From contig CM077005.1 in assembly GCA_039090855.1 (NCBI GenBank), positions 19,197,921-19,261,920 of the forward strand: 64,000 nucleotides of DNA, given 5' to 3'. Origin of the DNA: Macrothele yani (lineage: Eukaryota; Arthropoda; Arachnida; Araneae; Macrothelidae). A program made the position numbers and the translations under genes. Each line of letters starts with the position of its first letter. Position 1 is the stretch's first letter. The notes beneath the pieces were generated by a model that saw only the letters and a program-made list of their open reading frames with translations, was not told where the DNA came from and made no database searches. Below, piece after piece: positions 12,313 to 23,975 of the stretch.

Positions 12313-12459
12313 TACCACTCTTAAGTTATTTGTTAATGCAGACATTTTTGGCTTCTGTGTGATATCCTGTTATCAATGTCTTACAACATTTAGGCTGATA
12401 GAAAGCAAATGCTTCCATTTGTTTCTATCAGTTTCATAAGTAAATAACTTAACAGTGGT
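12313..12459. repeat. Imperfect palindrome, MITE-like
   Basis: The outer arms TACCACTCTTAAGTTATTTG and AAATAACTTAACAGTGG are inverted. The centre forms a tight hairpin, CTGATAGAAAGCAAATG / CATTTGTTTCTATCAG (12395-12431), with a 4-base loop and one bulge. Pairing in between is weaker. Confidence 0.5.
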
Positions 12460-12636
12460 GCAAAATAATTAATTTGCACTTCTGTTTTATTGGTTCTTTC
12501 TCTAAGGCTAAACAAGTAAGTTATTTGTAAAAATAGCACTTTGGATTCAGTTCTGAATGATACTTCTTTTATTTTATAACTAGATAATACTCATAAAAAA
12601 TGATGGGAAAAAATTAAAAGTATAAAGTAAGAGCAA

Positions 12637-12745
12637 TTGAGAGAGAGAGAATGAGAGAGAAAAAGAGAGAGTGTGAAAGAGGGAGAAATTTTTTTTATAA
12701 TCAGTACCACACACACACACACACATACATACATACACACACGTG
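12637..12745. repeat. Microsatellite cluster: (GA)n-rich then (CA)n
   Basis: GAGAGAGAGA-type purine tract at about 12638-12685, then an interrupted (AC)n/(ATAC)n tract at about 12708-12757. Simple sequence with no other function visible. Confidence 0.8.
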
Positions 12746-13119
12746 CACACGCACACAACAACAACTCAGTTATTAAACATACTTGGTTAACCTCTTGGAA
12801 GCTATTTTAAATTCACTTAGCATTAAAAATTAAATTAAAAAAGAAGTCCTCAAGACTTTAAATGCACTGTAACTGGAAATTATAGGTAGAAAATATTGAA
12901 AAGAACACCAAGAACTACAATGAAATGCAATACAGTATAAGAGCAGCAAAAGTATCAATGATAAAAAGGTTGTGGTTAACTCTTCTTTGAGGAAAGAAAA
13001 CCTAGTTGACTTAAGTTGGCACTTTGAAAACTCTCAGTAAGCAATTGTAATTTTTTCACCCAGTTCCACTTTGGCCATCATGAGCAGTGCACATCCTTTT
13101 TAGTTTTGACCTTGTCACA

Positions 13120-13985
13120 CTTTAGAGGATGAAAGAGAGGGTCAACATTAAGTTCTGCTTTAAATGTGGCAAATCTGCTTTGGAAACATAAATTGATGAA
13201 ACAAGCATACAGTTATGAATGTTTATCTCTGTCCTGGGTGTATGAATAATATGCACATTTTCGTGATGGTCGACAGTCATGGAGGATGATGAAAGAAGTG
13301 GACAACCTTCAACAAGCAACACTGATGAAAATGGGCAGTCTGTTCACAAATTTCTGGCTTTGGATTGTCAGTTAGCATGTCGGATGATACCAGAAGAACT
13401 GAATATTAGTAAAGCAGTAGTGCATCGCATTATTTGTGATATTCTTGGCAAACGGAAGGTGTGCACTAAGTTCATTCCACACTTTCTCACTCTGGAACAA
13501 AGAGAGCTACGAATGAATGCTTCGCAAATCTTGGCTGAAATGGTAAATTGTGACTCAGATTTTCCCAGCAAGAAAATAACTGGTGATTAATCATGATGTT
13601 TTGAGTATAACCCCACTCACAAAAATGACAGAACTAGTGAATGGTCAAGTCCAAGAAAGCCAAAACCAAAGAAGGTGAGGGCTGTGAAGTCAAAAATCAA
13701 AACAATGCTAATTTTGTTCTTCAATTCTTGTGGCATTATCCACCATGAATTTGTGCTTGAAGAACAAACAGTCAGTGGCTTATTCTACAAGGAAGTCATG
13801 TATCACCTTCTCAAAAGAATTCGACGAGTTAGGCCGGATTTGCATAGAAGTTGAGAACGGTTCCTCCTCCATAGCAATGCTCCATCTCACACCTTGACCA
13901 TTGTTACCCAGTTTTTGGCTAAAAACCTGGTGACAACAATCTTGCATCTTCCCTACTTGAAAGAACTCACCTCAATAGACTTTTT
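13120..13985 (+). pseudogene. Mariner transposase, 5' part (interrupted)
   Basis: The longest clean segment (13279-13590) includes DDERSGQPSTS, then KAVVHRIICDILGKRKVC and FIPHFLTLEQRELRMNAS. This fits the mariner order of the GRPSTS linker, second helix-turn-helix and WVPHxLT-like motif. Later frames give ILFFNSCGIIHHEF (the first catalytic Asp region is diverged), LLKRIRRVRPDL and LLHSNAPSHTL, where the usual LHDNAPSH has Ser for the catalytic Asp. Multiple stops. The sequence breaks at 13985 where the P-like element entered. Confidence 0.8.
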
Positions 13986-14019
13986 CAAGGCTAACTAGAA
14001 AGACAGGCTCCGGTGCCGA

Positions 14020-14813
14020 GACGAGCTACGGAGGTCACGTGACCACGGTAGTGCTGTTGTCGTCAGCCTCGGCGTTGGTTTTTGAGTCAACGAGCAAGGA
14101 GATTTAAGCTGCGTTTTTGATGTTCAAAAACGAACCATAAGAGAATAAATTAAACGTTTAAAAAGACCAGAATTAAAATTAATCAGTCCAGTTTTTCACT
14201 GAAGTGAATTATTTAATACTTCCTATCTTGACAAACTTTCACTTCACTGAATTAATAATCCCGTATTTTTTTCGGTGAAAACAAATTTGATTTTTTTTTC
14301 GGTGCGTAAATACAGCTATAGCACGCACTACACACACAAGTACACAATTTATAAACGATTTTCCCTTAAAAATATATACGCTAAAAATTATTCGCCTTCC
14401 GCCACTATAAAGTTGAAAATAAAAGTTTCCCATTTCGATCTAGAAGTTCGCCATAGGTATGCTGGAAAATTATGAGAATCGTGATTTTTTAAGGACTTTT
14501 TATGACTAATATACATCATTTTCCAGGTTTGATTTTTTTAATTTTTACCATATGTATTATAAATATATGCGTTTATTGTAATAAATTAATATAGAAAGAA
14601 AAAAGTTACCTCAATAACTGTGAAACAGCTAAGATTGATTCTCCACCACCCACTTATTTTTTCTCTACACAGTGAGTTTATTATTGTTGCATTCTTATTT
14701 TACTTAGTAATATCATAAACCAAAACATCAATTATGATTAATAACTTTTAGTAAACACTTTAAGATTTATTAAGCTTTCTTTATTAACTGAACCAGTTCA
14801 TCCAATTTTGTTT

Positions 14814-14847
<34 letters not shown>

Positions 14848-17264
14848 CTGTTCCTAAAACTGTTTGACTTTGTAATGAGCTAAGAATTCCCTGTATTTTC
14901 TTCTGAGCAGTCAGTATTTTCCATAAGGCTTGCTATAGTGTTCCCTCCTGGCTGGAGAATCCTTGAAACGCCAATAGAGTGAAGAAAATAACTCGTTTAA
15001 ATTCTATTCAAAAACCTTTACACTGTCTTGAAATGCACCATTGACAATATGTAGTCCGCAACTTCGAATGTCAATGTATCCATTGAATCCTCACGTAGCT
15101 GATTTTGCAGCACGTCGTAGAACTTCGAGTTGACAGCTGGACCATCCATAGACACCTGGATTAGCTTTCTCAAGCTTTAGCTTTTCAACACAAAAATTAA
15201 AGTTTTCCAAACCGATGTCAGCTGGTGCACACTTTAAAAATTTTGATCCATAGCACCTAGTAATAACTTTATCATAAACTATGAAAGAACAAGAATATCC
15301 ATTTGTTTGCATTGAGTTTTCCTATTTAAACTCTTGTCAAATAACAGAACAAATTCATCATGATTTACATATTCTGTTAACAAAAACAGAAAATGTGGTG
15401 AAATAGCATAACAACAAAGATGTGCATTTTTATTTTCACCATATGTCTTTTGCTATACGGCTGTCAGGAAATATGGCAAAAAAAGTTTGTCTTTTTGTTT
15501 GCACGAGTTATATGCAGAGTAGCAAAATGTAGATGTAAGAGCGCATGCTCTACGCTGATAGTTTCCAAATTGTTAGCGGATTTTGCCGATAGTGTTTGCT
15601 GTTAGATTAAAAACAATGAAAATGTTATTTACAGCATTTAAAACACTTGCTCAAGAATTTACTAATATTAATATACTTAATTTGATTTTAACTAGAAAAA
15701 CTTCGAATTCTTTTGTTTATACAGACATTTCTGGCCTCTGGATTTCATTGAGACCTGGTTCTCAATGTATAAGCCCTGTATCAAAAGTTTTGTTTACACA
15801 AAAACAGTTTCAATTTTATTGCCAGGTTCTTCTTAAAGTTGCCAGTTATTAAAATCTTTTTCTTATGTATTTTGTAAGTCTACTAGTTTTGAATTAAGCT
15901 GGTCAAAATGCTATTTATAATTTTTGAAGGTTCATTAATGGAAGTGTTTTCTGGGTATAAAAACTTTCTTTAATTAGTCTCTTGATTTTATGAGGTTTAT
16001 AGTAAAACATTTTAATGTTTTACCATAAAGGTCCATTTCACACATAATACAGCACATTCAACTGTAATGTACTTATTTTGGCCTCATCGGAATCTGTAAT
16101 GTTCTAGTAATTATTTAATGTTTTATTAATTTTTCTTTAAATTATGTAATTCTATTTTTATCATGGTTTGTGCTTCGCTGGTTTGCAGCAAGTTTTCTGT
16201 TTCAGGGGTTGTGTACGCAGATACATTTTATTTTTATACAACTCTGGTTATATGAATAGTTGCTATATATAAGTTTCATAGCCCACAGCACCTCTGATCT
16301 CAGATATTCCGTGTGGGGTCACAAAAGCTCCCACATTTGTATTGCTTCAGCTTGAAGCTTACGTTTCTTTTCATGAGCTTTACGGTGGGAGACAGCTTTT
16401 CCACGTGGCATTGCACTTTCATGTAATCACTAATGGTGGTACGTGTAGAAATAGCAGCATTTGCACATTTATCAAGTTCCAAATGTATTTTACCTTTCAT
16501 GCAGCTTTTCAATCCAGATACACCCATGTTGGAAATATCAAAGTTTCTCTAACCAAACTTCTTGGAATACACGTTTTCCAGTTATACTCCAAAAGAAGGA
16601 ATAAAATAATCCATAACCAACGATCGAACAACAAACCACAACCTCGTTGTTTAATGAACAAAGTAACAAACGTGAGCGATAGAATGGAAAACACAAACAG
16701 GTGAACACGAACAAGCAATAAAATATGGAGCTCAAAGATTAAAGTACCTAACGAGCGTTTCTCAGGACACGTAACAGCGCGAGCTGTGCGGGCGGTATTG
16801 GTTATTAAGCCCAGATGGCCACTGCTAGACGCTGAAGCTTCAGCGGTGGAGACGTACTTTTAACGGAGAGTGCTCCCGCGTACACCCATAATACATTTTG
16901 CAAGTCTATGAAAGATGTTCCCATTGACTATTTCATCTCACTTCATAGTTGTACACATAATTCATGCTAATCAGTCACTGCTCACAGAATTTATGCGTTT
17001 TGATTAGTTTTTGATAATAAAAAAAATCAACTTACCTTCAGGCGGCAGTCTTCCAATTTTCTGGGACATGAAGCAAGAAATACTATCAAAAAGAGACAGA
17101 TGGGCACAATTTTTACATATGTGCCACAAATGCCTATTTCAAATAGTTTCAAAGAAGGCAGGTGCTGGTCATCACTAGCTGCAACTGTATTCAGCTTCAG
17201 AATATTTCCCCCAACTTTATGTTTTTCCTTATCAGGTTGTAGGAACCTGCATCATCAAAATTTG

Positions 17265-17296
<32 letters not shown>

Positions 17297-17456
17297 CAAT
17301 TTTATTTTATAAAACACTAACCATGTGAAAAATCAAGGTTGGTAACAAAGACATTTGACAATGCGTTCCCAAACACTCCAGCATTAAAATTACAATTTTA
17401 CCACTAGCTAACACTTTAATACTAACCTGCAATTTCATTTACAATAAAAACACATA
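14020..17456. other. Non-coding interior of the P-like element
   Basis: About 3.4 kb between the left terminal repeat and the transposase end. It holds a long poly(T) tract (about 14815-14847), an (AC)15 run (17266-17295) and a block at about 16040-16260 that is related to intron 3 sequence at 35335-35520. A 73-codon minus-strand frame at 15091-15312 and overlapping frames near 16300-16730 have no recognisable motif. Additional unrecognised insertions may explain the excess length. Confidence 0.5.
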
Positions 17457-20237
17457 CTAACTTTTCAATTTTTTAATTTTTCTAGCAGTACATTTATCAC
17501 TATCTCTAAAATCATTCCTAACTTTAATTAAATTATTAATCATAATTTTGCTCGAACGCAAACATATGCCTTCTAATACACTACGAAGGTTTTTTTTACA
17601 GATGCATTGTTCTGTTAATCGGCATAAAAAAATATCATGCTGTGAAAGTTTAATAGCACTCAGTTTGTACAACAGGGAGAGTTGATTTTGAACACTGTAA
17701 AACTTTTCAGCAAAGGACTCAATTTTTTTTAAAACATGCCAGACTACAGCAGTAGCATATAAAGCACACTCAGTAGGAACAACTAACTTACCTCTGTCTA
17801 ATTCTTTAATCAATTCACAAGGTACTGAGGAAACTTCAATATCAATTTATTTATCAGACTGTAACCAAAATGTGCACTCAATGCATTTACCTAATTGTAA
17901 CTGTTTCCTTAACTGTAAAACCACAAATGTATGTTAAATTTATTAAAATATCATTGGGCACACTCTCTAATGTGAAATCTTCATCCAACACGTTAAGAAA
18001 GGGAGATACATCAACATTGTAAGTGCAGTCTTCTTTACAAGGAAGTAGAGTTTTCAAGTGTACATTACCATTGAGGGAACTTAAAAGTACCATACTTTTG
18101 AACCTTAGTTTCCGCTCACTTTCAAGAAGCTGCACAAAGCTTATATAATAATTTGCTCCACTCAGCTGCCTGTAGTTTCCAAACCTACCTTCCAAATCGT
18201 CATTCTGGAACTTCCCAAGTAACAGATAATCAACTTTATACATTTTAAAAAGATAGGGTGCAAGTTCTAAAACAGTATCAGTAGTTGTAATTAATGACTG
18301 AAATGTTTGTGCAGTTAAAGCATCGGCAATGGGGACCGTGGTCCTCCATTTTTTTAACCACAAAGACATGGATTTAAAAAAAATTTAATTGAAAATCTTC
18401 ATTCTCTCTAATTGGTTCCCTATATTTATCATTAAATCGCTTACCTTCAAATGCACTCTGCACATTTGCTATTTTCCACCATGTAGAAAAAATCTCTATA
18501 AACTGACAAGTTGCCTCATAACCAGGGAACATGGCATGCTTACTTGTTGCAATGCACTTTAGAGCGGCAATATTTTTTTCATTTATTATTCGCAGAGCAA
18601 ATTTCACATTTTGCTTTTGTACACTTGAAGGATACAAAACTTTAGCAGACAAAAGATGACCATATTTAGCAAGAGAATTTTTTTCTAATTCATATAACAA
18701 TTCTAGATGTTTATATTGAGCTTTTAAAAGCAAATCATTATTGACCATATCCGGAAATATGATGCAACGATTCTCACCTTTTTTTGTTATCCAGTTATTC
18801 CTAATACACTTAATTATATGAACAGAATCAAATATAAAAAAAAATAACCTGGAACTGTCAACAGGGTGAATAATACTTGGTTGCAGAATTTTGTTAGGGG
18901 TTAAAAGTTCAAATGCTTTCCTATTAATTGCATTATTATCAGAAATCAAGGAAAGAACTTGAAAGCCAACCTTTTCAATTTCAACAATTACATTCAAAAT
19001 CATCAATTTTAACTGTTCAGATGTTAAACTGTGAACAGGTGTAATACTTACCACATCTTTATATTTTGAAAACAAAGCTGAAATCATAAAGACTTGTGCA
19101 GTTTTTGCAGTTTTGCTGACATCAAACTGGCTACTACCAAATATTGATCCACCTTTGAAACTCATTTGTGGTTCAATGTATATTTCATCTAATAACAAGT
19201 TCACAACAAGCTCATGTTGTTTTAAGTGTTGAATTTTACTTTTCAAATAGGTAACACTTCCTTGAAGAGTACTGCCTGAAATGGAAAATCTGTTAATTAG
19301 TTTTTGCAAGTTACGGGGATGTGGAAGGTACAAACATTTACTTTTGTAGAGGGCATAGTACGTTGAAGAAGAGTGGACATATATCGAAGATGCTAGAACC
19401 ATGGTATTATTGCTATAATTTCTTAGGTTTTTTGGCATTTGGTGAATTTTTAACTGCTCACAAAAACTGTAATTGAGGTGAATCAGAAGACTGCAATGCG
19501 ACAATAGCTGAATCTACAACATTTACTTCATCCTGCGTAACTGTTTGTTTTTCAACAAATGCTACCAATTCATCAAAATCATTTAGAGAATTCAAAACCT
19601 TCAAACTCTTAGGCAACCTGTTTTTACTAATCTTAATCTTACCTGCATAAATTTCAAATTCAAGATCATTAAATACAACAATGGATCCTGCAAGACAAGG
19701 TAAAGAACATGTAAAATCAACATAACAAAAAATAGTTTTACGATCATTACTTACAACTGTCCATTCCCTTTTGAATTTGTCTTTGTTTTCAAGATAATGC
19801 GTAATCAGATCCTGAGAGCAATTAATTTTTCTTGTCTCCAAATACTTGTTGTGATCTAAAAGACTTTGCTTTATAGCATTCTCAAAGTGAGATTCTTCCA
19901 CATCTGCAAGCCTTCGAGTTGTACTAGGTGCAGCAGTTAAATAATGTGGTGCATTAGGGAATATTGTGGGCACAGACCCATCCCGCAGTGCTGGCACCTG
20001 TCGCTCAAATTCTTTTAACTCTCCATTGACAACCAGTTTGTCGACACGAATTACACACGATTCATGAAAATGCTTGATACAAACAACTGGATTTTTCTTA
20101 CCTGTAAGATCTGTGGGAATTTTTCTAAGCCACTGACTCCTTAGGGGTTCTTTCTTTGGCAACTGAAACGTAGAGACCTTTTCATTCTGGCTTCTATAGT
20201 TTGATTTGCAACCAAATACACTACAAGTTCTGGGCAT
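17457..20237 (-). pseudogene. THAP-domain P-element-like transposase (THAP9-like), damaged
   Basis: Read from 20237 leftward. A THAP zinc finger opens the protein: Cys5, Cys10, Cys53 and His56 (C-x4-C-x42-C-x2-H), with the SVPTIF motif at residues 88-93. The next segment (19504-18374) has the RNase H-like core with LLLDEIYIEPQMSFKG, SLISDNNAINRKAF and DSVHIIKCIRNNW. The third (18369-17887) has LLLGKFQNDDLEGRFGNYRQ and LSGANYY, matching the late P/THAP9 region. A C-terminal Cys-rich tail lies at 17813-17457. Breaks: a frame change near 19480 (lesion or intron), one extra T in a run (plus-strand A run 18376-18383), a frame change near 17897, and a TAA near 17850. P-type transposases use GTP as a cofactor in DNA cutting; this copy is inactive as read. 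Confidence 0.88.
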
Positions 20238-21417
20238 GATCTGTTTTTGTATTTGGGCTTCAATTTATCAATCTGTTGTTTACAAAGAAAAAAAAAAAGA
20301 GCATTCAGGAATGTTGTTTTAACTTGTTAAAGGCCTTAGGAGAAACATGAACCCCAGGAGGCCAAATATTACTTCATCTCTGTACACATTAAATACAGTC
20401 TACAAAGAAATTAGGGTTTATTTTTTCACTATAACCAGAACCAAATGTTTTTAAATTCTCTGATGTGAGAACACATTCTGTTGCCTTATTTCATATTTGT
20501 CACAGAAAATGGAAAATCAAAGTAACAAACAGGCGATACTGGTGTTTCTGCCAAAAATGAAGCCAAAATTTTAAGTGTAAATAATATAGCAGGAAAATCA
20601 CTAGAGTAATACTTGTTAACAGTCTTGCAAGTTAAGGAAAATAGTAAAAATTAATCCTAAATCGAGTCTTTCTATGCTAAACGAATGTTAAATTTGTATA
20701 ACCACAGTTAATGGTATAAAACATTTGTTCAAACGGAAGGCAATCGTTGAACTCTATTCAGTTATATGTATGTTGCTATGTCTAACAAGTCAGCATTTCG
20801 TGAAAAAAAAAAAAACTGCACAAGATATAAAAATTATCGCTTTGGTTCGAAATATTGTGAATTTAATTAAAATCTAACTATCCCGTAAATCCATTGAGTC
20901 AAAGCAATACTAAAACGTATTACACTTTGAAAACTTCAAAACAATATGCAACAACGTGGTGTTCGACTGCCTGACTGAGGCACGTCGCTAAGGTAAATGA
21001 AAATAGTTTATTAGCTGCAATTAGAATAAAATAAGAACACCACAAGAGTCCAATCCACGGAAATTATAAAAAAAAAGTTCCTTCCATTCTTTGTAACTAA
21101 CAGTTTCTTATCAAATAACTGACAAGCACAGACAGTGAAGTAACGTTTAGGCCTAAATGTGCTACAACTCTAAACCCATTTACAGAAAAAAAAATCACTT
21201 TTCTACTTACCAAAATTATTTTGTGTAATCCTTATGAGTGAACATGCACTTTTAAGCACATGTGTGGGATGTTTAATAGATTTATATATTGCACACACTT
21301 CAAAATGTAGAGAAAAATACCACCAGTAACAATGTCAAACGACAGCACACAGACGATAGAGTCAGCCACTGACTCAGCCTCGCGACAGACAGCACTACCG
21401 TGATCACGTGATTTCTC
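20238..21417. other. 5' flank of the P-like transposase
   Basis: About 1.2 kb between the transposase start and the right terminal repeat. It is AT-rich, with no coding motif. Presumably it contains the element's promoter, but no specific signal can be supported. Confidence 0.4.
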
Positions 21418-21456
21418 TGCACCGGAGCCTGTCTTTCTAGTTAGCCTTGACTTTTT

Positions 21457-21720
21457 TCTGTTCCCAAAACTCAAAGCATCCATGAGGGAAAGACTATATG
21501 GGTCCATTCCAGACATTCAAAGGACAATGGTAATGTACTTGAAGAACATCCCAGAAAATGACTTGCTCAGGACAATTTGAGAGACTTTTGAAATGATCCA
21601 AGCTGTGTATCAAAAGAGAAGGGGACTATGTTGAAAATTAAATCAGAAAAATTGCTACAGGTAAGATATATTCTTTTTTCACTGAATTATTCCTGGAACT
21701 TCCTGGACCAACTGTGTATA
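21457..21720 (+). pseudogene. Mariner transposase, 3' end (continues from 13985)
   Basis: It continues the split transposase as (FF)LFPKLKASMRERLYGSI, then PDIQRTMVMYLKNIPENDLL and an ETFEMIQAVYQKRRGLC-like ending, the normal mariner C-terminus. In-frame stops are present. The TIR-like sequence follows near 21691-21710. Confidence 0.78.
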
Positions 21721-22822
21721 GAACAATACAAGACTAAGGAATCCTGTGTACATTCATAAGTTCAAAATATGTGTATAAAAGTTAAAAATTAAAATGTAGC
21801 TTACTAAATTAGCTTTGAAGCACTGTATATCTGATGGATTCTTAGGAAAAGATGTAAAGTACCAAAGAGTCCAATAATATTAACAGACCTTGAAATGACA
21901 GATTCAAAAAGACAATGGCAGTGGATCAATTCAGCCTTGAAGCATTGAACATCTGCTGTTTTCATTGGAAGTGGTGTATCATGTGGCAATATTTTTTGGC
22001 TGGAACAAGAAAGCTGTGCACGCAAAAACTCAAACACCTAAGAGTGAGGCTATGAATTTAAATATCTTCTAAAAATCAAACTTTTAAAGCAATTTGTAGA
22101 AGGTTTTTTAATTCATAGTTTGTTTGAAATAATCTTTAGGAGCTTTCTACATGCATAGATAATTCTTGGCTGTTTATGTTTTCATGTCCGAAATTCTCCT
22201 GTTCTGGTCAAAATATTGTCATATGTTATACCATTTACTTTCAAAATGGCAGATGTCCAATACTTCAAGGTTGATTTGATTCATTGTCATTAATTTTTTG
22301 CATCTGCTGCTTTAATCTCATTTCATTAACATTGCCAGACACTTTGGTATATTACACCTTTACGTCAGAATCCTCTAGGTAGAATCCTTTACGTCAGAAT
22401 CCTCAGAATCCTCTGAATCACTGGGTAGTGATTCACAGTTAATCTGGTATGTTGCATTTTTATTTTTTAACTTTTTATATGCATATTTTGAAACTGATGA
22501 ATGTACACAGGATTGCATAGGCTCTAACCTTTTTTCATGCGTATAGACATGTGAGGAACAGATTTTATTGAACATTGACTTGTTTTATTTAATAGTGCAA
22601 AAAATAAAATCAATTGTTAGCGATATTAATATCTGTACAAAAAGAAAAATCATCTGCTAGCAAATGCTTCAAAATTTAGTCTTTCTCTTAGTATCTTACA
22701 TTTAAGTTGTAAGGTCTAATTTTTCCCCTACAGATGTATTAGTGGGTGTTATCATGACTGCTTTCTTAAAATGTTTGCTAGTTTATTGTGTCTTTTTCAA
22801 AGATGATAGCACATTGCACTTC
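21721..22822. other. Intron 1, no recognisable feature
   Basis: AT-rich intronic sequence. Two short related blocks, each ending near ACATCTGCTGTTTTCATT / CAGATGTCCAATACTTCAAG (about 21940 and 22245), hint at an old repeat, but this cannot be resolved. Confidence 0.35.
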
Positions 22823-22878
22823 TATGGTGCAACTATATGGAACGAATCATATCATTCGTTCCATATAGTTGCACCATA
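22823..22878. repeat. Perfect 25-bp hairpin palindrome
   Basis: TATGGTGCAACTATATGG and the rest of a 25-base arm are followed by a 6-base loop (CATATC) and the exact reverse complement. There are no mismatches. It sits immediately upstream of a (CA)n tract. Confidence 0.85.
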
Positions 22879-22893
22879 TGTCATGTAACAAAC

Positions 22894-23015
22894 CACACAC
22901 ACACACTCACACAACACAATCACACAATTACACACACACACACACACACAATCACGCACACACACACACAATCACACACACACACACACAATTACACACA
23001 CACACACACAATCAA

Positions 23016-23072
<57 letters not shown>
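22894..23072. repeat. (CA)n microsatellite, long and interrupted
   Basis: CACACA runs broken by ATT, ATC and ATCG insertions, then an uninterrupted run from about 23007 to 23072. Open frames across it are simple Thr-His repeats and not genes. Confidence 0.95.
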
Positions 23073-23074
<2 letters not shown>

Positions 23075-23078
23075 TGAG

Positions 23079-23840
23079 CTTTATCAGTGGAAACAAAACT
23101 ACTGAGCTTATTTCACATCCACCATGCTCTTCAAACTTGTGCCAAATGATATTTGATTACTCCTGATCATGAAAGCTGAATTTCTGGAAAGGATATTGTT
23201 AAGCTGATTCACAGCTGTTTTACCACTGGAATGAATGTATATTCAAAGAAAGCTTTGTATCAACTTTTTCTGCCTGAAGAGAAGGTGTTAAGGATGTGTG
23301 ATTTATACACACTAATTCATTATTCTGGTTATGAGTCAATTCTTGGAGGTTTGTAGAATAGATAATTTATTGTAGAAATTTGTATACATGTATATATATA
23401 TATCATAATATCTAAGCTCTTGAATTTTATGGGGTGGCTTTTTGAGAGTTCCTTTTCTTTTTTAATGCAATGTTGGCTGCTGAACAGATTTGCACATAAC
23501 ACTAATATACATATTGCCATTTTTCTGAGGTTTTGCCCATAGTACCTCAACTTTAATTTTATGAAAGATGTTGACTCTGGATCAACCTGTAACCACAGAA
23601 ATTCACAACACAACAAATGTAATCGATCACCAATTAATCCAGAATGTCACACTTATTTTAGCTAAACTTTCAAGATGGACATAATTTCAAAAATTGTTAT
23701 TTATTTATTGAAAATGAAACAACTGAAAATAGGGATACTGTCTTCTAAATTGCTTATGATTGGCTTTTTTGTGTGCATACATGTTCCATTCTTATCGTAA
23801 TAATAACAATAATTCCATTTTCCTCTTGTAATTCGTATAG
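23079..23840. other. Intron 1 (3' portion), no recognisable feature
   Basis: Intronic sequence leading to the acceptor of exon 2 at 23839-23840. No gene or clear element is seen. Confidence 0.5.
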
Positions 23841-23938
23841 GGAGAACAAATCAGCTGAAGTTATTGATGCAAGGGAGATGGCGCCCCTCGCTGCTACTAA
23901 AGACATGTTTAATGGAAATTCATCTCTTTCTCAAGAGG
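23841..23938 (+). CDS. GGT1: GGT exon 2 in window, carries the glutamate-binding arginine
   Basis: A 98-bp exon after the acceptor TCGTATAG, with donor GAGG|GTAATC. In the frame left open by the previous exon it reads RENKSAEVIDAREMAPLAA then TKDMFNGNSSLSQEG. The ARE-AP motif matches human NARETAP, whose Arg107 holds the alpha-carboxylate of the glutamyl donor. The exon ends with one base (G), which the next exon completes to Gly, giving QEGGLSVAVPGE. The donor GTAATC is weaker than consensus. A foldback repeat begins only about 37 bp downstream of it. Confidence 0.9.
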
Positions 23939-23975
23939 GTAATCTACTTAATTTTAACATCATATTTGCAGTAGT

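Larger units (their letters stand above)
13986..21448 (-). mobile_element. THAP/P-element-like DNA transposon, 7.5 kb, nested in the mariner
   Basis: The terminal inverted repeats are near-perfect over about 31 bp: CAAGGCTAACTAGAAAGA.. on the left, and its reverse complement ending at 21448-21449 on the right. Subterminal similarity continues past them (TCACGTGAxCACGGTAGTGC on both sides). The 8-bp direct repeat GACTTTTT flanks it (13978-13985 and 21449-21456), matching the 8-bp duplications of P elements. Removing element plus one repeat restores the mariner reading. It encodes a THAP-domain transposase on the minus strand. About 3.4 kb beyond the transposase 3' end is non-coding, so the element is longer than the 2.9-kb Drosophila P element. 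Confidence 0.88.
13010..21720 (+). mobile_element. Decayed mariner element, split by a P-like transposon
   Basis: The transposase remnants before 13986 and after 21449 are the two halves of one mariner-type gene. The reading resumes with FF.LFPKLK-like residues exactly across the insertion. The outer limits are approximate. A possible left end is TTAAGTTGGCACTTTGAAAA near 13013. The right side CTGGAACTTCCTGGACCAAC near 21691-21710 looks like a mariner terminal repeat (GGAAC..TTGGCCAAC type). No secure TA duplication was identified at these limits. Confidence 0.65.

Noticed and set aside
15091..15312. 73-codon minus-strand frame inside the P-like element
   Set aside because: No recognisable motif, start context or continuation. 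Not supported as a gene.
22375..22575. Minus-strand frame ending SDSEDSEDSDVK, suggestive of an acidic transposase tail
   Set aside because: The acidic run comes from a local TCAGAATCCTC repeat, and no other domain is present nearby.
22837..23166. Open frames rich in His-Thr across the CA tract
   Set aside because: Simple-sequence translation of a microsatellite in several frames.
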